A DNA stretch of 25,027 bases from CAZIMM01 sp964540415 (GCA_964540415.1 CAZIMM010000025.1:1-25027), one strand, 5' to 3'. Numbered from the stretch's first letter, positions 15,822-24,628 are shown. Numbers and translations are program-made. The notes: generated from the letters alone by a model not told the origin.

Positions 15822-15927
15822 TGAAGTCCGAGAGCTGTTTGCATATCCGTGACGGCAAGCGGCAGGCGTAACAATAAGCACTGCCGAAGCTACAATGCTC
15901 ACCGTATGCGGGAGCAAAAAGTCGCTG

Positions 15928-16716
15928 TTACTTCGCCCTCAAATCCAGCACCGAAACAAAATGAGCAATATCGAATTTATCCGGCTGCGCGGCAAGGAAG
16001 CTCAAATGCTCCTTTTCCCACGCAGCTGTTTTTTCCGCACTCAACGATGACGCGCCGATTCCGCGGCACGCTTTCATTCGTCCGTGCCATGTTTCCCTTG
16101 TGAAGGTTACGTCAACATCATAAAGGTCTGTGCCAGCAACCTCAAACAAATCGCCGAAACCGTCCGGGACGTTGATTTTTTTGCGCCTCATGCCGCCGCC
16201 CGTCCAGTCCGGATTATATTTCAGAACAAGCTCCTCGCTGGTTTTTGCAATTGAGCTTTCAGACGGTAGCCACGCCATAAACAAAACAACAAAGTGGCCG
16301 CCGGGTTTCAAAGCTCTGTGAATTCTCGGCATTGCGACAGCCGTGTCAAAATACATAAAGCATTGGCAGGCCGTCACAACGTCAAAGGTGTTGTCCGGAA
16401 ACACAAAATTTTCTGCAGCAGCAACAACATATTCAATGTTGAGTCCCGCCGCTTCGGTGAGGCGTCTTGCCTCTTTGATTTGATTTTCGGAAATATCCGC
16501 TCCGACAAAGTCCGCTCCGTATTTTGCCATGTTCCGGGGCAGAACACCTGTGCCCGTACCGAGGTCGAGAACCTTTTGTCCGCTTATGCAAAGGCCTGCT
16601 TCAGCCAGCTTGCGATAAAACAAGTCGGGGTAAATATCGCGGTATTTTGCGTAGTCCTTTGAAGCAAGGCCCCAATCAAAGCCGTTCCCGTTGTCAATAT
16701 TTTTGTTGCTGATCAT
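15928..16716 (-). CDS. Class I SAM-dependent methyltransferase, substrate unknown
   Basis: A 262-residue cytosolic methyltransferase. Motif I VLDLGTGTG at residues 49-57 binds S-adenosylmethionine, with the acidic residue of the next strand in DFVGADIS; further on lie AENFVFPDNTFDVVTACQCF (motif IV region) and IHRALKPGGHFVVLF, typical of the Methyltransf_11/UbiE-like group. The C-terminal third is family specific and gives no substrate hint. ATG at 16716 follows AGGTG at 6 bases; the longer in-frame start at 16788 overlaps the promoter region. It is a single gene, convergent with the beta-helix gene and divergent from the HAD/GH38 pair. Confidence 0.88.
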   Translation of the reverse strand: MISNKNIDNGNGFDWGLASKDYAKYRDIYPDLFYRKLAEAGLCISGQKVLDLGTGTGVLPRNMAKYGADFVGADISENQIKEARRLTEAAGLNIEYVVAAAENFVFPDNTFDVVTACQCFMYFDTAVAMPRIHRALKPGGHFVVLFMAWLPSESSIAKTSEELVLKYNPDWTGGGMRRKKINVPDGFGDLFEVAGTDLYDVDVTFTRETWHGRMKACRGIGASSLSAEKTAAWEKEHLSFLAAQPDKFDIAHFVSVLDLRAK

Positions 16717-16759
16717 TATAGCACCTGTTCCCTCAAGAAAAATACAATTCATTTTGAAC

Positions 16760-16788
16760 ATATTAACACAGCATCGCAGAAAAGACAA
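16760..16788 (-). promoter_or_regulatory. Candidate promoter of the methyltransferase gene
   Basis: On the minus strand TTGTCT (16788-16783), 17 bases, TAATAT (16765-16760). It would start transcription about 35-40 bases before the ATG at 16716. Confidence 0.5.
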
Positions 16789-16850
16789 GTTTTTACTGCA
16801 AAGGCACTTTCCGAAGAGCCGATGCCGCCAACAATTTTACGTCTAATTGA

Positions 16851-16879
16851 TTTACATTCAAAACAATATGTGATAAAAT
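16851..16879 (+). promoter_or_regulatory. Promoter of the HAD-GH38 operon
   Basis: TTTACA, 17 bases, TAAAAT. Transcription would begin near 16886, about 30 bases before the HAD start codon. Confidence 0.6.
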
Positions 16880-16917
16880 ATCAACCGAAACTTTGTGCGA
16901 AAGGAACCAAATACATA

Positions 16918-17913
16918 ATGACAATTGATAAGCGCATTTTAATCCCCGACCTCGGCCGAATTGGCCCCGACAGCGGCTTCCGTGCACTGACTTCGACCGA
17001 GGACAAAAGGTTTTCAGTCGGGAAAAACGGGGTTGCGGACATCGTTGAAACCGGAGACGGCAAGGTTGAGTTTGTGTCTTTCGGCACACACACCCTGGCA
17101 TGTGTCAAATCGGCAATTGCGTACCCGGTTTATTATCCGCTCTGCCCCGTCAAAACGGAATACCCGCTGAGTGCCGTACTCATGGACCTTGACGGCACAA
17201 CGGTCAAGAGTGAGGAATTCTGGATATGGATTATTGAAATGACCACTGCCTCCATGCTCGGCAACCCGAAGTTTCAGCTTGAGCAGGCGGATTTGCCGTT
17301 TGTTTCGGGACACAGCGTATCGGAGCATCTGCAGTACTGCATTGACAAATACTGCCCCGGTGAGTCGCTCGAAAAGGCAAGAGACTTCTATTTTGAGCAC
17401 ACACACCGCGAGATGGAGGAAATTATGGCGGGCAGAGGGCGCGACGGCGCATTCACCCCCGCCGAGGGCATCAAGGACTTTTTGCTTGAGCTCAAGAGCG
17501 ACGGAATCAAAATCGGTCTTGTGACCTCGGGGCTGTATGAGAAGGCGTGGCCGGAAATTCTTTCGGCGTTCAAAACGCTCGGTATGGGAGACCCGAAGGA
17601 TTTTTACGATGCGATTATCTCTGCCGGCTATCCTCTCAGAAAAGGCAGCGTGGGCACTCTGGGTGAGCTGTCACCCAAGCCGCATCCGTGGCTGTATTCG
17701 GAGACCTCGATTGTCGGCCTCGGTGAGGCTTTTGCAAACAGAAACCGCGTTGTCGGAATTGAGGACAGCGGCGCAGGAGTGTGCTCCGTTCGTCTTGCGG
17801 GTTACACCACCATCGGCATAGCCGGAGGCAACATTGAATCAAGCGGTACAAAAGCCGTCTGCTCGCATTTCTGCAACAGCTTCGGCGAAATTATGAAGAT
17901 CATCAAAGGTTGA
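16918..17913 (+). CDS. HAD hydrolase with N-terminal extension, beta-phosphoglucomutase-like
   Basis: A 331-residue protein. The HAD core begins only at about residue 86: motif I MDLDGTTV with Asp90 and Asp92, motif II Thr203/Ser204 in LVTSGLYEKAW, motif III Lys254 in SPKPHPWLY, motif IV Glu282-Asp283 in GIEDSGAGV. A helical cap lies between motifs I and II, as in sugar-phosphate phosphatases and phosphomutases. The first 85 residues are an extra domain of unknown role, rich in short beta segments (VADIVETGDGKVEFVSFG). ATG at 16918 follows AAAGGA. It ends 14 bases before the GH38 gene, so it probably acts on the same sugar pathway, perhaps on a phosphorylated mannose or related compound; that is inference from context. 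Confidence 0.88.
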   Translation: MTIDKRILIPDLGRIGPDSGFRALTSTEDKRFSVGKNGVADIVETGDGKVEFVSFGTHTLACVKSAIAYPVYYPLCPVKTEYPLSAVLMDLDGTTVKSEEFWIWIIEMTTASMLGNPKFQLEQADLPFVSGHSVSEHLQYCIDKYCPGESLEKARDFYFEHTHREMEEIMAGRGRDGAFTPAEGIKDFLLELKSDGIKIGLVTSGLYEKAWPEILSAFKTLGMGDPKDFYDAIISAGYPLRKGSVGTLGELSPKPHPWLYSETSIVGLGEAFANRNRVVGIEDSGAGVCSVRLAGYTTIGIAGGNIESSGTKAVCSHFCNSFGEIMKIIKG

Positions 17914-17927
17914 ACGGAGGGAACAAG

Positions 17928-20783
17928 ATGAACGAAAACGAAAAACTGCAATGCCACTTTATTTCCAACACACACTGGGACAGGGAATGGCGCTTTTCGG
18001 CACGCCGCACGCAGTATATGCTTGGATATATGCTCGACATGCTCATGGACATTCTCGACAAATACCCGGACTACAGGCACTTCCACTTTGATTCGCAAAC
18101 CATGCCGCTGCAGGATTATCTTGAGGTTTATCCCGAGAAGAAGGAAAAGCTGAAGAAATACATCAGCGACGGCAGAATCGGTGTAGGCCCGTGGTTCTGC
18201 CTGCCGGACGAGTTCACCGTAGGCAGTGAATCGCTCATCCGCAACCTTTTGCTGGGGCACAGAATCGGCAAAGAAATGGGCGGCATCAGCAAGACCGGCT
18301 ATTCACCGTTCGGCTGGGGTCAGATTTCACAGCTTCCGCAGATTTACTCCGGCTTCGGCATAAATTTCGCCTCATTCTACAGAGGAATCAACGAATACTG
18401 CGCTCCGAAATCCGAGTTTTATTGGCAGAGCCCGGACGGAACAAAGATTTATGCTTCACGTCTCGGCAAGCGTCCGAGGTATAACATCTGGTATGTTGTT
18501 CAGCGCCCGGTATATTTCAATCAGCAGAATGAAAACAACCGCGATATGCTCTGGAACGACAACAACGGCGTTTTTAAGCTTACGGACGGCGACTGGAAGC
18601 TCGATTACCAGTATACTCACCCGTTTTATGAATACCACAGCGAAAACATTAAGGCTCGCGCCGAGCAGGCGGTGAAAGAGCAGGACAATGACTGGACGAC
18701 TCCGCACCGCTTCTGGTCGGACGGCCACGATTCCTCCTGCCCCGATGCGCGCGAGGTGGATTTGATAAAAGACCTAAACGACGCCGTACCCGGCGCAGAT
18801 GTTTTCCACAGCACACTGCGTGAGATGGAGCAGGGAATCATCGACTCGTTCAACCCGGACTCCCCGACGCTTTACGGCGAAATGCGCGACCCGTTCACAA
18901 AGGGCAGCGTCAGCGGAATGTTCGGCTGGATCCTTTCCGCCCGCACATACATAAAGCAGGAAAACTTTGAAACAGAGCGCAAGCTCATCAATTACGCAGA
19001 GCCGATGGCGGTTTTTGCCTCGCTCTCCGGTGCACCGTATCCGCAGAATTTCATCGACCTGTCTTACAACTATCTTCTTCAGAATCACGGGCATGACAGC
19101 ATCGGCTCGTGCGGAAGAGACGTTGTTTATGAGGACGTTATGTCACGCTACAGGCAATCAAAGGAGCTTTCAACCTGTGTGTTTGAAAGGGCTTTCATGG
19201 ATATCGCCGGCGACATCGACCTGCGTTCATTCAGCCGTGACGACGCGGCGCTTGTTGTTTTCAATCCTGCCCCCTTCAAGCGAACCGGCAGCGTTCGGAT
19301 GCGCGTGGAGCTTCCCGCCGAGTGGAAGGCGGACAGCTTCAAAATAGTTGATGAAGACTCGCAGGAATACAATTATCAGATTCTGTCCCGCAACAAAAAC
19401 AATGCGCAAATCATTCAGAATCCGAACGACGTTGCAAACGTGCTCCACACCGAGCAATATCAGATAGCGCTTGAGGTCAGGGATGTTCCCGCCATGGGCT
19501 ACAAAACATACTGTGTGAAGCCTCTTTACAATGTCCGCTCTAAGACTCCCGTCACCATGCTCAGAAGTCCGTTCGTGATGGAGAACGAATATCTCAGAGT
19601 CACAATCAATTCAAACGGCACCTTTGATGTTCTGGACAAAAAGAGCGGCAAAAATTACAGCGGTCTGGGATATTTCAAGGACAGCGGCGAAATCGGCAAC
19701 CCGTGGGAGCACGTTGTGCCCGACCTCAACGAAACCTTCACGACAGTCGGAGAAAAAGCAACCGTAACGCTGCTACGGGACGGCGAGTTTGAAACCTCGT
19801 TCAAAGTCTGCATACGCTGGGAGCTTCCTGAAAAGCGTGCGGCGGATGAAAAATCCAGAAGCGCGCATAAGCTGCCTGTTGACATTGAAAGCACCATAAC
19901 ACTCAAAAAGGGTGCGAAATTTGTTGAGGTTGAAACCGTAATCAACAACCGCTGCGAGGACCATTATCTGCAGGTTGCTTTCCCGACCGGCATCAAGTCC
20001 GAATACTCCTATGCGCAGGGTCAGTTTGATGTTGTCAAGCGTCAGATTGAAAAGCTTGATTATTCGCTTTATGATGAAATTCCGATGACGGAAAACCCGA
20101 TGAATTCGTTTGTTGATGTGACCGACGGCGAGTACGGCGCTGCCCTGCTGAACACCGGTCTCAAGGCATATGAGGCCTCCGACGATGAGTGCGGCACGGT
20201 TTATCTCACCCTTCTCCGCGCTTTCCCGCTGCGCATCTGTGTGACCTCGGACATGCAGGATTACAGCGACTGGGACAAGGGCTCGCAATGCATAGGCAAG
20301 GGCAGCTTCCGTTATGCGTTCATGCCCCACAGCGGAGATTGGGAGCAGGGCGATGTCTGGCGTGAGAGCGAAAACTTCAATCTTGCTTTCACCAGTGCGG
20401 AAATTGCTCCCACGGCTCACGGCAAAAATCCGCTGACACATTCTTTCCTTGAACTCAAAGATGAGAATCTCAACGTAAGCGCCGTCAAAAGGAGCGAGGA
20501 CGGCACGGGTTATGTTGTGAGATTGTTCAATCCGTCGGGCAAAGCAGTCAAAAACTCCGTGCGTCTCAACGGCGGCATCGCACCGATTGAAAAGCCGCAG
20601 TCACCCGTTGAAAGACAAAAGGCAGAGTTTGAGCTTCCCGCCTATTCCGGAAAGAAGTGGAAGGAAGTCAGGCTCGTATCGCTGGAGGAAAAGGACATTG
20701 CTCCCCTTCCTGTTGACGGCGAGGGCTTTGCGGACTTTGAAATCACCGGCAAAAAGATTCTGACAATCAAATTCATAGGCTGA
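17928..20783 (+). CDS. Glycoside hydrolase family 38 (alpha-mannosidase-like) protein
   Basis: A 951-residue cytosolic protein (no signal peptide). N-terminal GH38 catalytic domain with the zinc motif NTHWDREW (His16, Asp18), FDSQTMPLQDYLE and WFCLPDEF; alpha-mannosidase middle domain with NHGHDSIGSC, which carries the other zinc-ligand His (387 or 389); C-terminal GH38 beta domain from about residue 500. The stretch that usually reads YxPD-S/T-FG and supplies the catalytic nucleophile Asp here reads GYSPFGWGQISQLPQI, with Phe128 at the aligned place. Activity is therefore uncertain. ATG at 17928 follows GGAGG; a TTG at 17910 is possible but has no such site. It is paired with the HAD gene. 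Confidence 0.9.
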   Translation: MNENEKLQCHFISNTHWDREWRFSARRTQYMLGYMLDMLMDILDKYPDYRHFHFDSQTMPLQDYLEVYPEKKEKLKKYISDGRIGVGPWFCLPDEFTVGSESLIRNLLLGHRIGKEMGGISKTGYSPFGWGQISQLPQIYSGFGINFASFYRGINEYCAPKSEFYWQSPDGTKIYASRLGKRPRYNIWYVVQRPVYFNQQNENNRDMLWNDNNGVFKLTDGDWKLDYQYTHPFYEYHSENIKARAEQAVKEQDNDWTTPHRFWSDGHDSSCPDAREVDLIKDLNDAVPGADVFHSTLREMEQGIIDSFNPDSPTLYGEMRDPFTKGSVSGMFGWILSARTYIKQENFETERKLINYAEPMAVFASLSGAPYPQNFIDLSYNYLLQNHGHDSIGSCGRDVVYEDVMSRYRQSKELSTCVFERAFMDIAGDIDLRSFSRDDAALVVFNPAPFKRTGSVRMRVELPAEWKADSFKIVDEDSQEYNYQILSRNKNNAQIIQNPNDVANVLHTEQYQIALEVRDVPAMGYKTYCVKPLYNVRSKTPVTMLRSPFVMENEYLRVTINSNGTFDVLDKKSGKNYSGLGYFKDSGEIGNPWEHVVPDLNETFTTVGEKATVTLLRDGEFETSFKVCIRWELPEKRAADEKSRSAHKLPVDIESTITLKKGAKFVEVETVINNRCEDHYLQVAFPTGIKSEYSYAQGQFDVVKRQIEKLDYSLYDEIPMTENPMNSFVDVTDGEYGAALLNTGLKAYEASDDECGTVYLTLLRAFPLRICVTSDMQDYSDWDKGSQCIGKGSFRYAFMPHSGDWEQGDVWRESENFNLAFTSAEIAPTAHGKNPLTHSFLELKDENLNVSAVKRSEDGTGYVVRLFNPSGKAVKNSVRLNGGIAPIEKPQSPVERQKAEFELPAYSGKKWKEVRLVSLEEKDIAPLPVDGEGFADFEITGKKILTIKFIG

Positions 20784-20795
20784 GCATAGGCAAAA

Positions 20796-20870
20796 CAAAA
20801 AGCAGGCTGCATCGCGGGCGGAAGAATTTTTCCGCAATTCCGGATGCAGCCTATTTTCTTTTGTGTTTTT
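20796..20870. terminator. Bidirectional terminator between GH38 and GH95-like genes
   Basis: AGGCTGCATC (20804-20813) pairs with GATGCAGCCT (20843-20852), enclosing a second hairpin GCGGAA/TTCCGC (20818-20835). A-rich and T-rich tracts flank it on the two sides, so it can stop both convergent genes. Confidence 0.85.
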
Positions 20871-20877
20871 CGTCAAT

Positions 20878-22953
20878 TCAAGCGCGCACAATTCTGAATT
20901 CATCGCCGACATTAGTTGCGATTTTCACAACACGCTCGCTGTAGGTGCGGGAGTTCACACAGCATTTTTCATACGGATTTTCAAACGTTAAATCCCCGCC
21001 GATTTCGCTGAAAACGGAAATGTCATTTATTCTGCCGCCTTCGATTGAAGCCGAAACAAGGAACGCGCCGTTTGCCCGCAGGTTTTCATATCCGCAGTCA
21101 AGGCGATTGTCCCAGGCAGGGAAAAAGCTTATCACACCACCGGCGCAGCCGAGCGCCATTTCATTGAGAGTTGAGGCAACGACAGGGCTGTTTTCAAGGC
21201 AGCCGCCGCCGTGCTTAATAAGCATATTCGGCAGAAGAAACTTTTTGCGTGTGGCACGGAGCTTATCAATAATCAGCTCCGGCGAAATCCCGATTCTTAC
21301 AGCGCACGGAAAAATCGAGCTACCCGCGTTGTCATCATCCCAGCGGTCATTGATGAAGAAGGTATTGCGGGCAATTTTCAGAAGCTTCGCGTCCGAGGAT
21401 GAGTCGATTGAACCCGCGGGATAAACGTGCTGAAGGCACAAAAAATTTCTGTCATTCCACGGAATACCCTTTTCGGTGTATCTGAAAACCTTTTTCATTC
21501 TCTTGGTCTGTGTCGGGAACGGGGCGAGATGCAGAAGAATATCCTGCCACCTTTCGCGCCTTTCTTCATCCTCCGACAAGGCGGCGGAAATGTCAAGGAG
21601 TGCCGAAAACAGCATTCTCAAAAGCCCGAGCGTCAAAAGATTGTTTTTTGCGTGAATCTCCTTTTTGTGTTTCTTCTCATCGAAGTCTTTCAGATAGTAA
21701 GGGACCTCATGAATTGCATCGTCATACACATTGAACTGTCCGTTCTCAAAAACGAGATAGCTTTCCCAGAAGTCCGCACATTCTTTCAAATAAGGATATA
21801 TGTGCTTTTTTGCATATTCCGTGTCACGTGTTGAGTACCAGCGGAACACAAGAATATCCGCCGCGTGAACGGCGTTGCTTTTCTGGCCGAGAAAGAGCCT
21901 GGCAAAGCCCAGCGGGTCGGACGGCTCGCTCTTTTCCGTGCACATCCCCAACGGACCGATTGCAACGGGACAGTATATCCCTCCGCAGCCGATTTTTTGC
22001 GCAAGCTCTCTGCCCGAAGGCAGAAAATCCTCAAGAGCGGACACGTAGCAATCCGACAGCTCCGTGTGATTTGACGAAAAGAGAGCATAAAACGGAGCCT
22101 GATAGTTATAGTTCAGGTGATAATCGCCCTTCCAGTTTGCCGTGCTTGTTGTGATGAAGTTGCCGTAAAGCCCCGGAGGGAATCTGAGGTTGCGCGCGCA
22201 CACCGCAAGAGTGTATTGCGAAGCGTACCATCCGTTTTCAAGCTCCGGGTCGCTCAGAGTAAAAGAGGACTTGCTCCAAAATTCTTTCCACCATGCTTCG
22301 TGTGCCTGTGAAAGCTCCTCGAAAACGCTTTTGTCGGCTGAAAGGATGAACTCTTTACAGTCCTCCTTAAAGCTCTTTCTGTCGTGATTTGTTGAAGCAA
22401 AAACGATAAACCGGTTTTCGTCAATCCGCTTCATTGCCGCCGCGCCCGATGTGGTGAACTTCAGATTATCCCCCGAAAAGCACCGCGAGACAAATGTGAG
22501 CCCGTTTTCGCTGCTGCGGGAAACGGTTTCGTAATCCCTGCCGCAGGAAAACGGCATCAGCCTCGGTTCGGAAATCCCCGCTGTGTTTGAATCGGTTTCA
22601 AGGAGGACGGCGTTTTTGCAGGCGCATACAAAAAGGCGCAGAGCGAAATGCTCTTCGCCGTTTTCAAAATACAGAAAAAGTTTTCCCTCGTCCATCCGCT
22701 GCTCGGCATAATAGTGCTCATACAGCCGTTGAGGGATATCAATATCAATCAAGGCAAGCGGTGATATTCCCCCGTCTTTCTCTATGCGCTCGTCCGCAAG
22801 CCAGAAATCGCACTTTGTAAGATAAACCCGCAATCCGCTGCCGCTGTTTCCGAGAACGGCGGCAAGATCACCATTGCCGCAAAACGCGCCGTCGGGAATA
22901 GAATATTTACCGGAAAGCTCCGGTGCTTTTTTGATGACAGCCGTGTGTTTCAT
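20878..22953 (-). CDS. Six-hairpin glycosidase, GH95-like
   Basis: A 691-residue protein with the layout of GH95 alpha-L-fucosidase/galactosidase enzymes: N-terminal beta domain with DGAFCGNGDLAAVLG, then an (alpha/alpha)6 barrel with FPPGLYGNF and WKGDYHLNYNYQ (Asn281 and Asn283, matching the N-x-N active-site pair of GH95), and a C-terminal beta part with LNEMALGCAGGVISFFPAW. It is shorter than well-studied GH95 members (about 750-800) and diverged, so another clan with the same fold is possible. No signal peptide is visible, so it probably acts on imported oligosaccharides. The ATG at 22953 has only a modest AGG. It is the last of three minus-strand genes, 62 bases after the Fpg-like gene. 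Confidence 0.65.
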   Translation of the reverse strand: MKHTAVIKKAPELSGKYSIPDGAFCGNGDLAAVLGNSGSGLRVYLTKCDFWLADERIEKDGGISPLALIDIDIPQRLYEHYYAEQRMDEGKLFLYFENGEEHFALRLFVCACKNAVLLETDSNTAGISEPRLMPFSCGRDYETVSRSSENGLTFVSRCFSGDNLKFTTSGAAAMKRIDENRFIVFASTNHDRKSFKEDCKEFILSADKSVFEELSQAHEAWWKEFWSKSSFTLSDPELENGWYASQYTLAVCARNLRFPPGLYGNFITTSTANWKGDYHLNYNYQAPFYALFSSNHTELSDCYVSALEDFLPSGRELAQKIGCGGIYCPVAIGPLGMCTEKSEPSDPLGFARLFLGQKSNAVHAADILVFRWYSTRDTEYAKKHIYPYLKECADFWESYLVFENGQFNVYDDAIHEVPYYLKDFDEKKHKKEIHAKNNLLTLGLLRMLFSALLDISAALSEDEERRERWQDILLHLAPFPTQTKRMKKVFRYTEKGIPWNDRNFLCLQHVYPAGSIDSSSDAKLLKIARNTFFINDRWDDDNAGSSIFPCAVRIGISPELIIDKLRATRKKFLLPNMLIKHGGGCLENSPVVASTLNEMALGCAGGVISFFPAWDNRLDCGYENLRANGAFLVSASIEGGRINDISVFSEIGGDLTFENPYEKCCVNSRTYSERVVKIATNVGDEFRIVRA

Positions 22954-23015
22954 CTTTTAACCTGTCTCTGTTCAATGATTTTATCGCCATGCCGTTGGTA
23001 AGACTTTTCAGAAAA

Positions 23016-23843
23016 TCATGCCTGATCTAAAGGCTGACATTTCGGGCAGTAATAGACCGAGCCGCCGAGATAAGCCTCTTTTTTTATTTCTCCGCCGCAG
23101 GCAGGGCAGCCCGATGGGAGAGAAATATTAGACATTTTTGTTGTGTAGCAGCCGGGCTTGCCGTAAATGTCCTTTTCGGTATTCCGCCCTCCTCCGTCGG
23201 TCATTTCGCGCAAAACGGAAACAATACAGCGCAGAAGCCTTTCGGTGTCCTCGCCGGACAGAATTCCGAGCTTGCGCTTCGGGTGAATTCCCGCCGCAAA
23301 AAGGATGTCCTGCAAAACGCCGTTGCCGAGCCCGGGAAAGTGCTGCCCGGTTGCCAGAAACGCCTTTGCGCTCAGGTTGGGCTTGCTCCCGGCAAGAAGG
23401 TTATGATAATGCTCCGTGAACTCCTCCGAAAACGGAGAAACAGCATTGCGGCTTTTGAAATAATACTCATTATCGTAATCACCGTGATGCAAAACAATCC
23501 CGCCGTACATGGCAACGGTGAACGCAAGTGCAGTGCCGTCGGTGAAAGCAATCAGCAGCTGATAATCCTTCGGTGCGTCGGCAAAGCTGACAAAGCGCAT
23601 ATTCACACCGTCATTCACGCACAGCCTGAGGCCTTCAGTGAAGGTCAGTTCAACATAAATCCCCGTGCCCTCCGCCGCCCGAACGGTGCGGTTTTTCAGC
23701 TTCTCGCCGTATTCGGCGGGGTCGCCGTTGAACCAGCAGAATTTGTGCGGCTTTGTCGGCGGGAAAACCCGCCGGACGGTTTTGCCGACAACAGCATCGT
23801 TAAGCTCCCTTGCGAGCGTCAACGCCTCGGGAAGTTCTATCAT
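23016..23843 (-). CDS. Fpg/Nei-like DNA glycosylase family protein, lacking hallmark residues
   Basis: A 275-residue protein of the formamidopyrimidine-DNA glycosylase/endonuclease VIII fold. It has the N-terminal beta sandwich, the helix-two-turn-helix region with GQHFPGLGNGVLQDILFAAGIHP, and a C-terminal zinc finger with Cys246, Cys249, Cys266 and Cys269. The N-terminus is MIELPEA, where active Fpg and Nei enzymes have MPELPE or MPEGPE: the proline nucleophile is Ile. The catalytic Lys of the RGK(Y)L loop aligns with Ile62 (GTGIYVEL), and the zinc-finger Arg of GR(S/T)T aligns with Gly (GGSVYYC). Glu3 is kept. Base excision activity is therefore doubtful. The ATG at 23843 follows GAGGTG, so the N-terminus is not a mis-called start. 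Confidence 0.88.
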   Translation of the reverse strand: MIELPEALTLARELNDAVVGKTVRRVFPPTKPHKFCWFNGDPAEYGEKLKNRTVRAAEGTGIYVELTFTEGLRLCVNDGVNMRFVSFADAPKDYQLLIAFTDGTALAFTVAMYGGIVLHHGDYDNEYYFKSRNAVSPFSEEFTEHYHNLLAGSKPNLSAKAFLATGQHFPGLGNGVLQDILFAAGIHPKRKLGILSGEDTERLLRCIVSVLREMTDGGGRNTEKDIYGKPGCYTTKMSNISLPSGCPACGGEIKKEAYLGGSVYYCPKCQPLDQA

Positions 23844-23912
23844 TGCACAGCACCTCGTTTTTAAAATTATCAGAGCCGTCAGCGGCTTTGCCGCAGAAAC
23901 ACATTCCGAAGC

Positions 23913-24548
23913 TCAAAGCTTTTTTATCGGATGACGGATAACGGTTTTCCACTTTGAGGCTTCAACCCTGCGGGCGTCGGAAAGATAAATTTCATGGTGC
24001 AGGCGCTTGTCCGTTATGTCATTTTGATAGCCGTTTTCTGAAATGTATTCATTCATGAGCGCCACGGTTTCGGGCTCGCTGTCGAACGGGCCGATGTGCA
24101 GAATCTGGACACAGAGTCCCTCGTCAACGGTGAGAAACTCCCCTTTTTTGCAGTCAAGCTTCTTTTTTCTTTCCGCCTCGTCCACCGCCCAGTCAAAATC
24201 CGCTTTTGTCACAAAGCCCGGCAGACGAATAACAGAAATCCAGTTGAAGGTTGATTTGTCCGTACAGTCAACACCGTCAACTCCGTCCTGCCACCAGAAG
24301 CCTTCCAGCGGCGGCACGACAAAATCAAAATAGCCTTCAATCCGGCGGTCGCCCATTTTGCTCATTTTGATTGTGTATGCAACGGCGTAAAGCACCCCGA
24401 CCGCCTTCCGGTACTCCCCTTCCTCATCATTCGGATCGCCGTGGCCGCGGACTGCAACATAATTTGCCGCCGGGACATTGACAATCTCGGGAGTGTTTTT
24501 CGGCATATAAAACTCTTTGTACTCTTTTTTGAAGTCAAATGCGGGCAT
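23913..24548 (-). CDS. GyrI-like small-molecule-binding domain protein
   Basis: A 211-residue cytosolic protein that consists of a GyrI-like domain (the fold of SbmC/GyrI and the effector domains of BmrR/Rob regulators). It starts MPAFDFKKEYKEFY and contains VPAANYVAVRGHGDPNDEEG, EGYFDFVVPPLEGFWW and VCVQILHIGPF-type strands (GLCVQILHIGPFDSEPE), the pattern of these stand-alone proteins. No DNA-binding domain is present. Stand-alone members can bind or hydrolyse hydrophobic compounds; a specific function cannot be assigned. ATG at 24548 follows GGAGG. It lies 69 bases before the Fpg-like gene, which may share its transcript; a weak hairpin GCGGC/GCCGC (23882-23894) lies between. Confidence 0.85.
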   Translation of the reverse strand: MPAFDFKKEYKEFYMPKNTPEIVNVPAANYVAVRGHGDPNDEEGEYRKAVGVLYAVAYTIKMSKMGDRRIEGYFDFVVPPLEGFWWQDGVDGVDCTDKSTFNWISVIRLPGFVTKADFDWAVDEAERKKKLDCKKGEFLTVDEGLCVQILHIGPFDSEPETVALMNEYISENGYQNDITDKRLHHEIYLSDARRVEASKWKTVIRHPIKKL

Positions 24549-24603
24549 AATATCCTCCGTAATTACTTGCTTTTTCTGAAGTTTATCCTGCTTCGTCACA
24601 TAA

Positions 24604-24628
24604 ATCAGCTGAAAAAATTGCAGCTGAT
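24604..24628. repeat. Perfect inverted repeat in the leader of the GyrI-like gene
   Basis: ATCAGCTG, nine bases, CAGCTGAT. It lies between the promoter at 24734-24762 and the start codon at 24548, so it could be a protein-binding operator or an RNA hairpin in the leader. It is not followed by a T run in either direction close enough for a clear terminator. Confidence 0.6.

Noticed and set aside
17910..17927. TTG start for GH38 overlapping the HAD stop
   Set aside because: The ATG at 17928 has GGAGG at ideal spacing and gives the family N-terminus; the TTG has neither.
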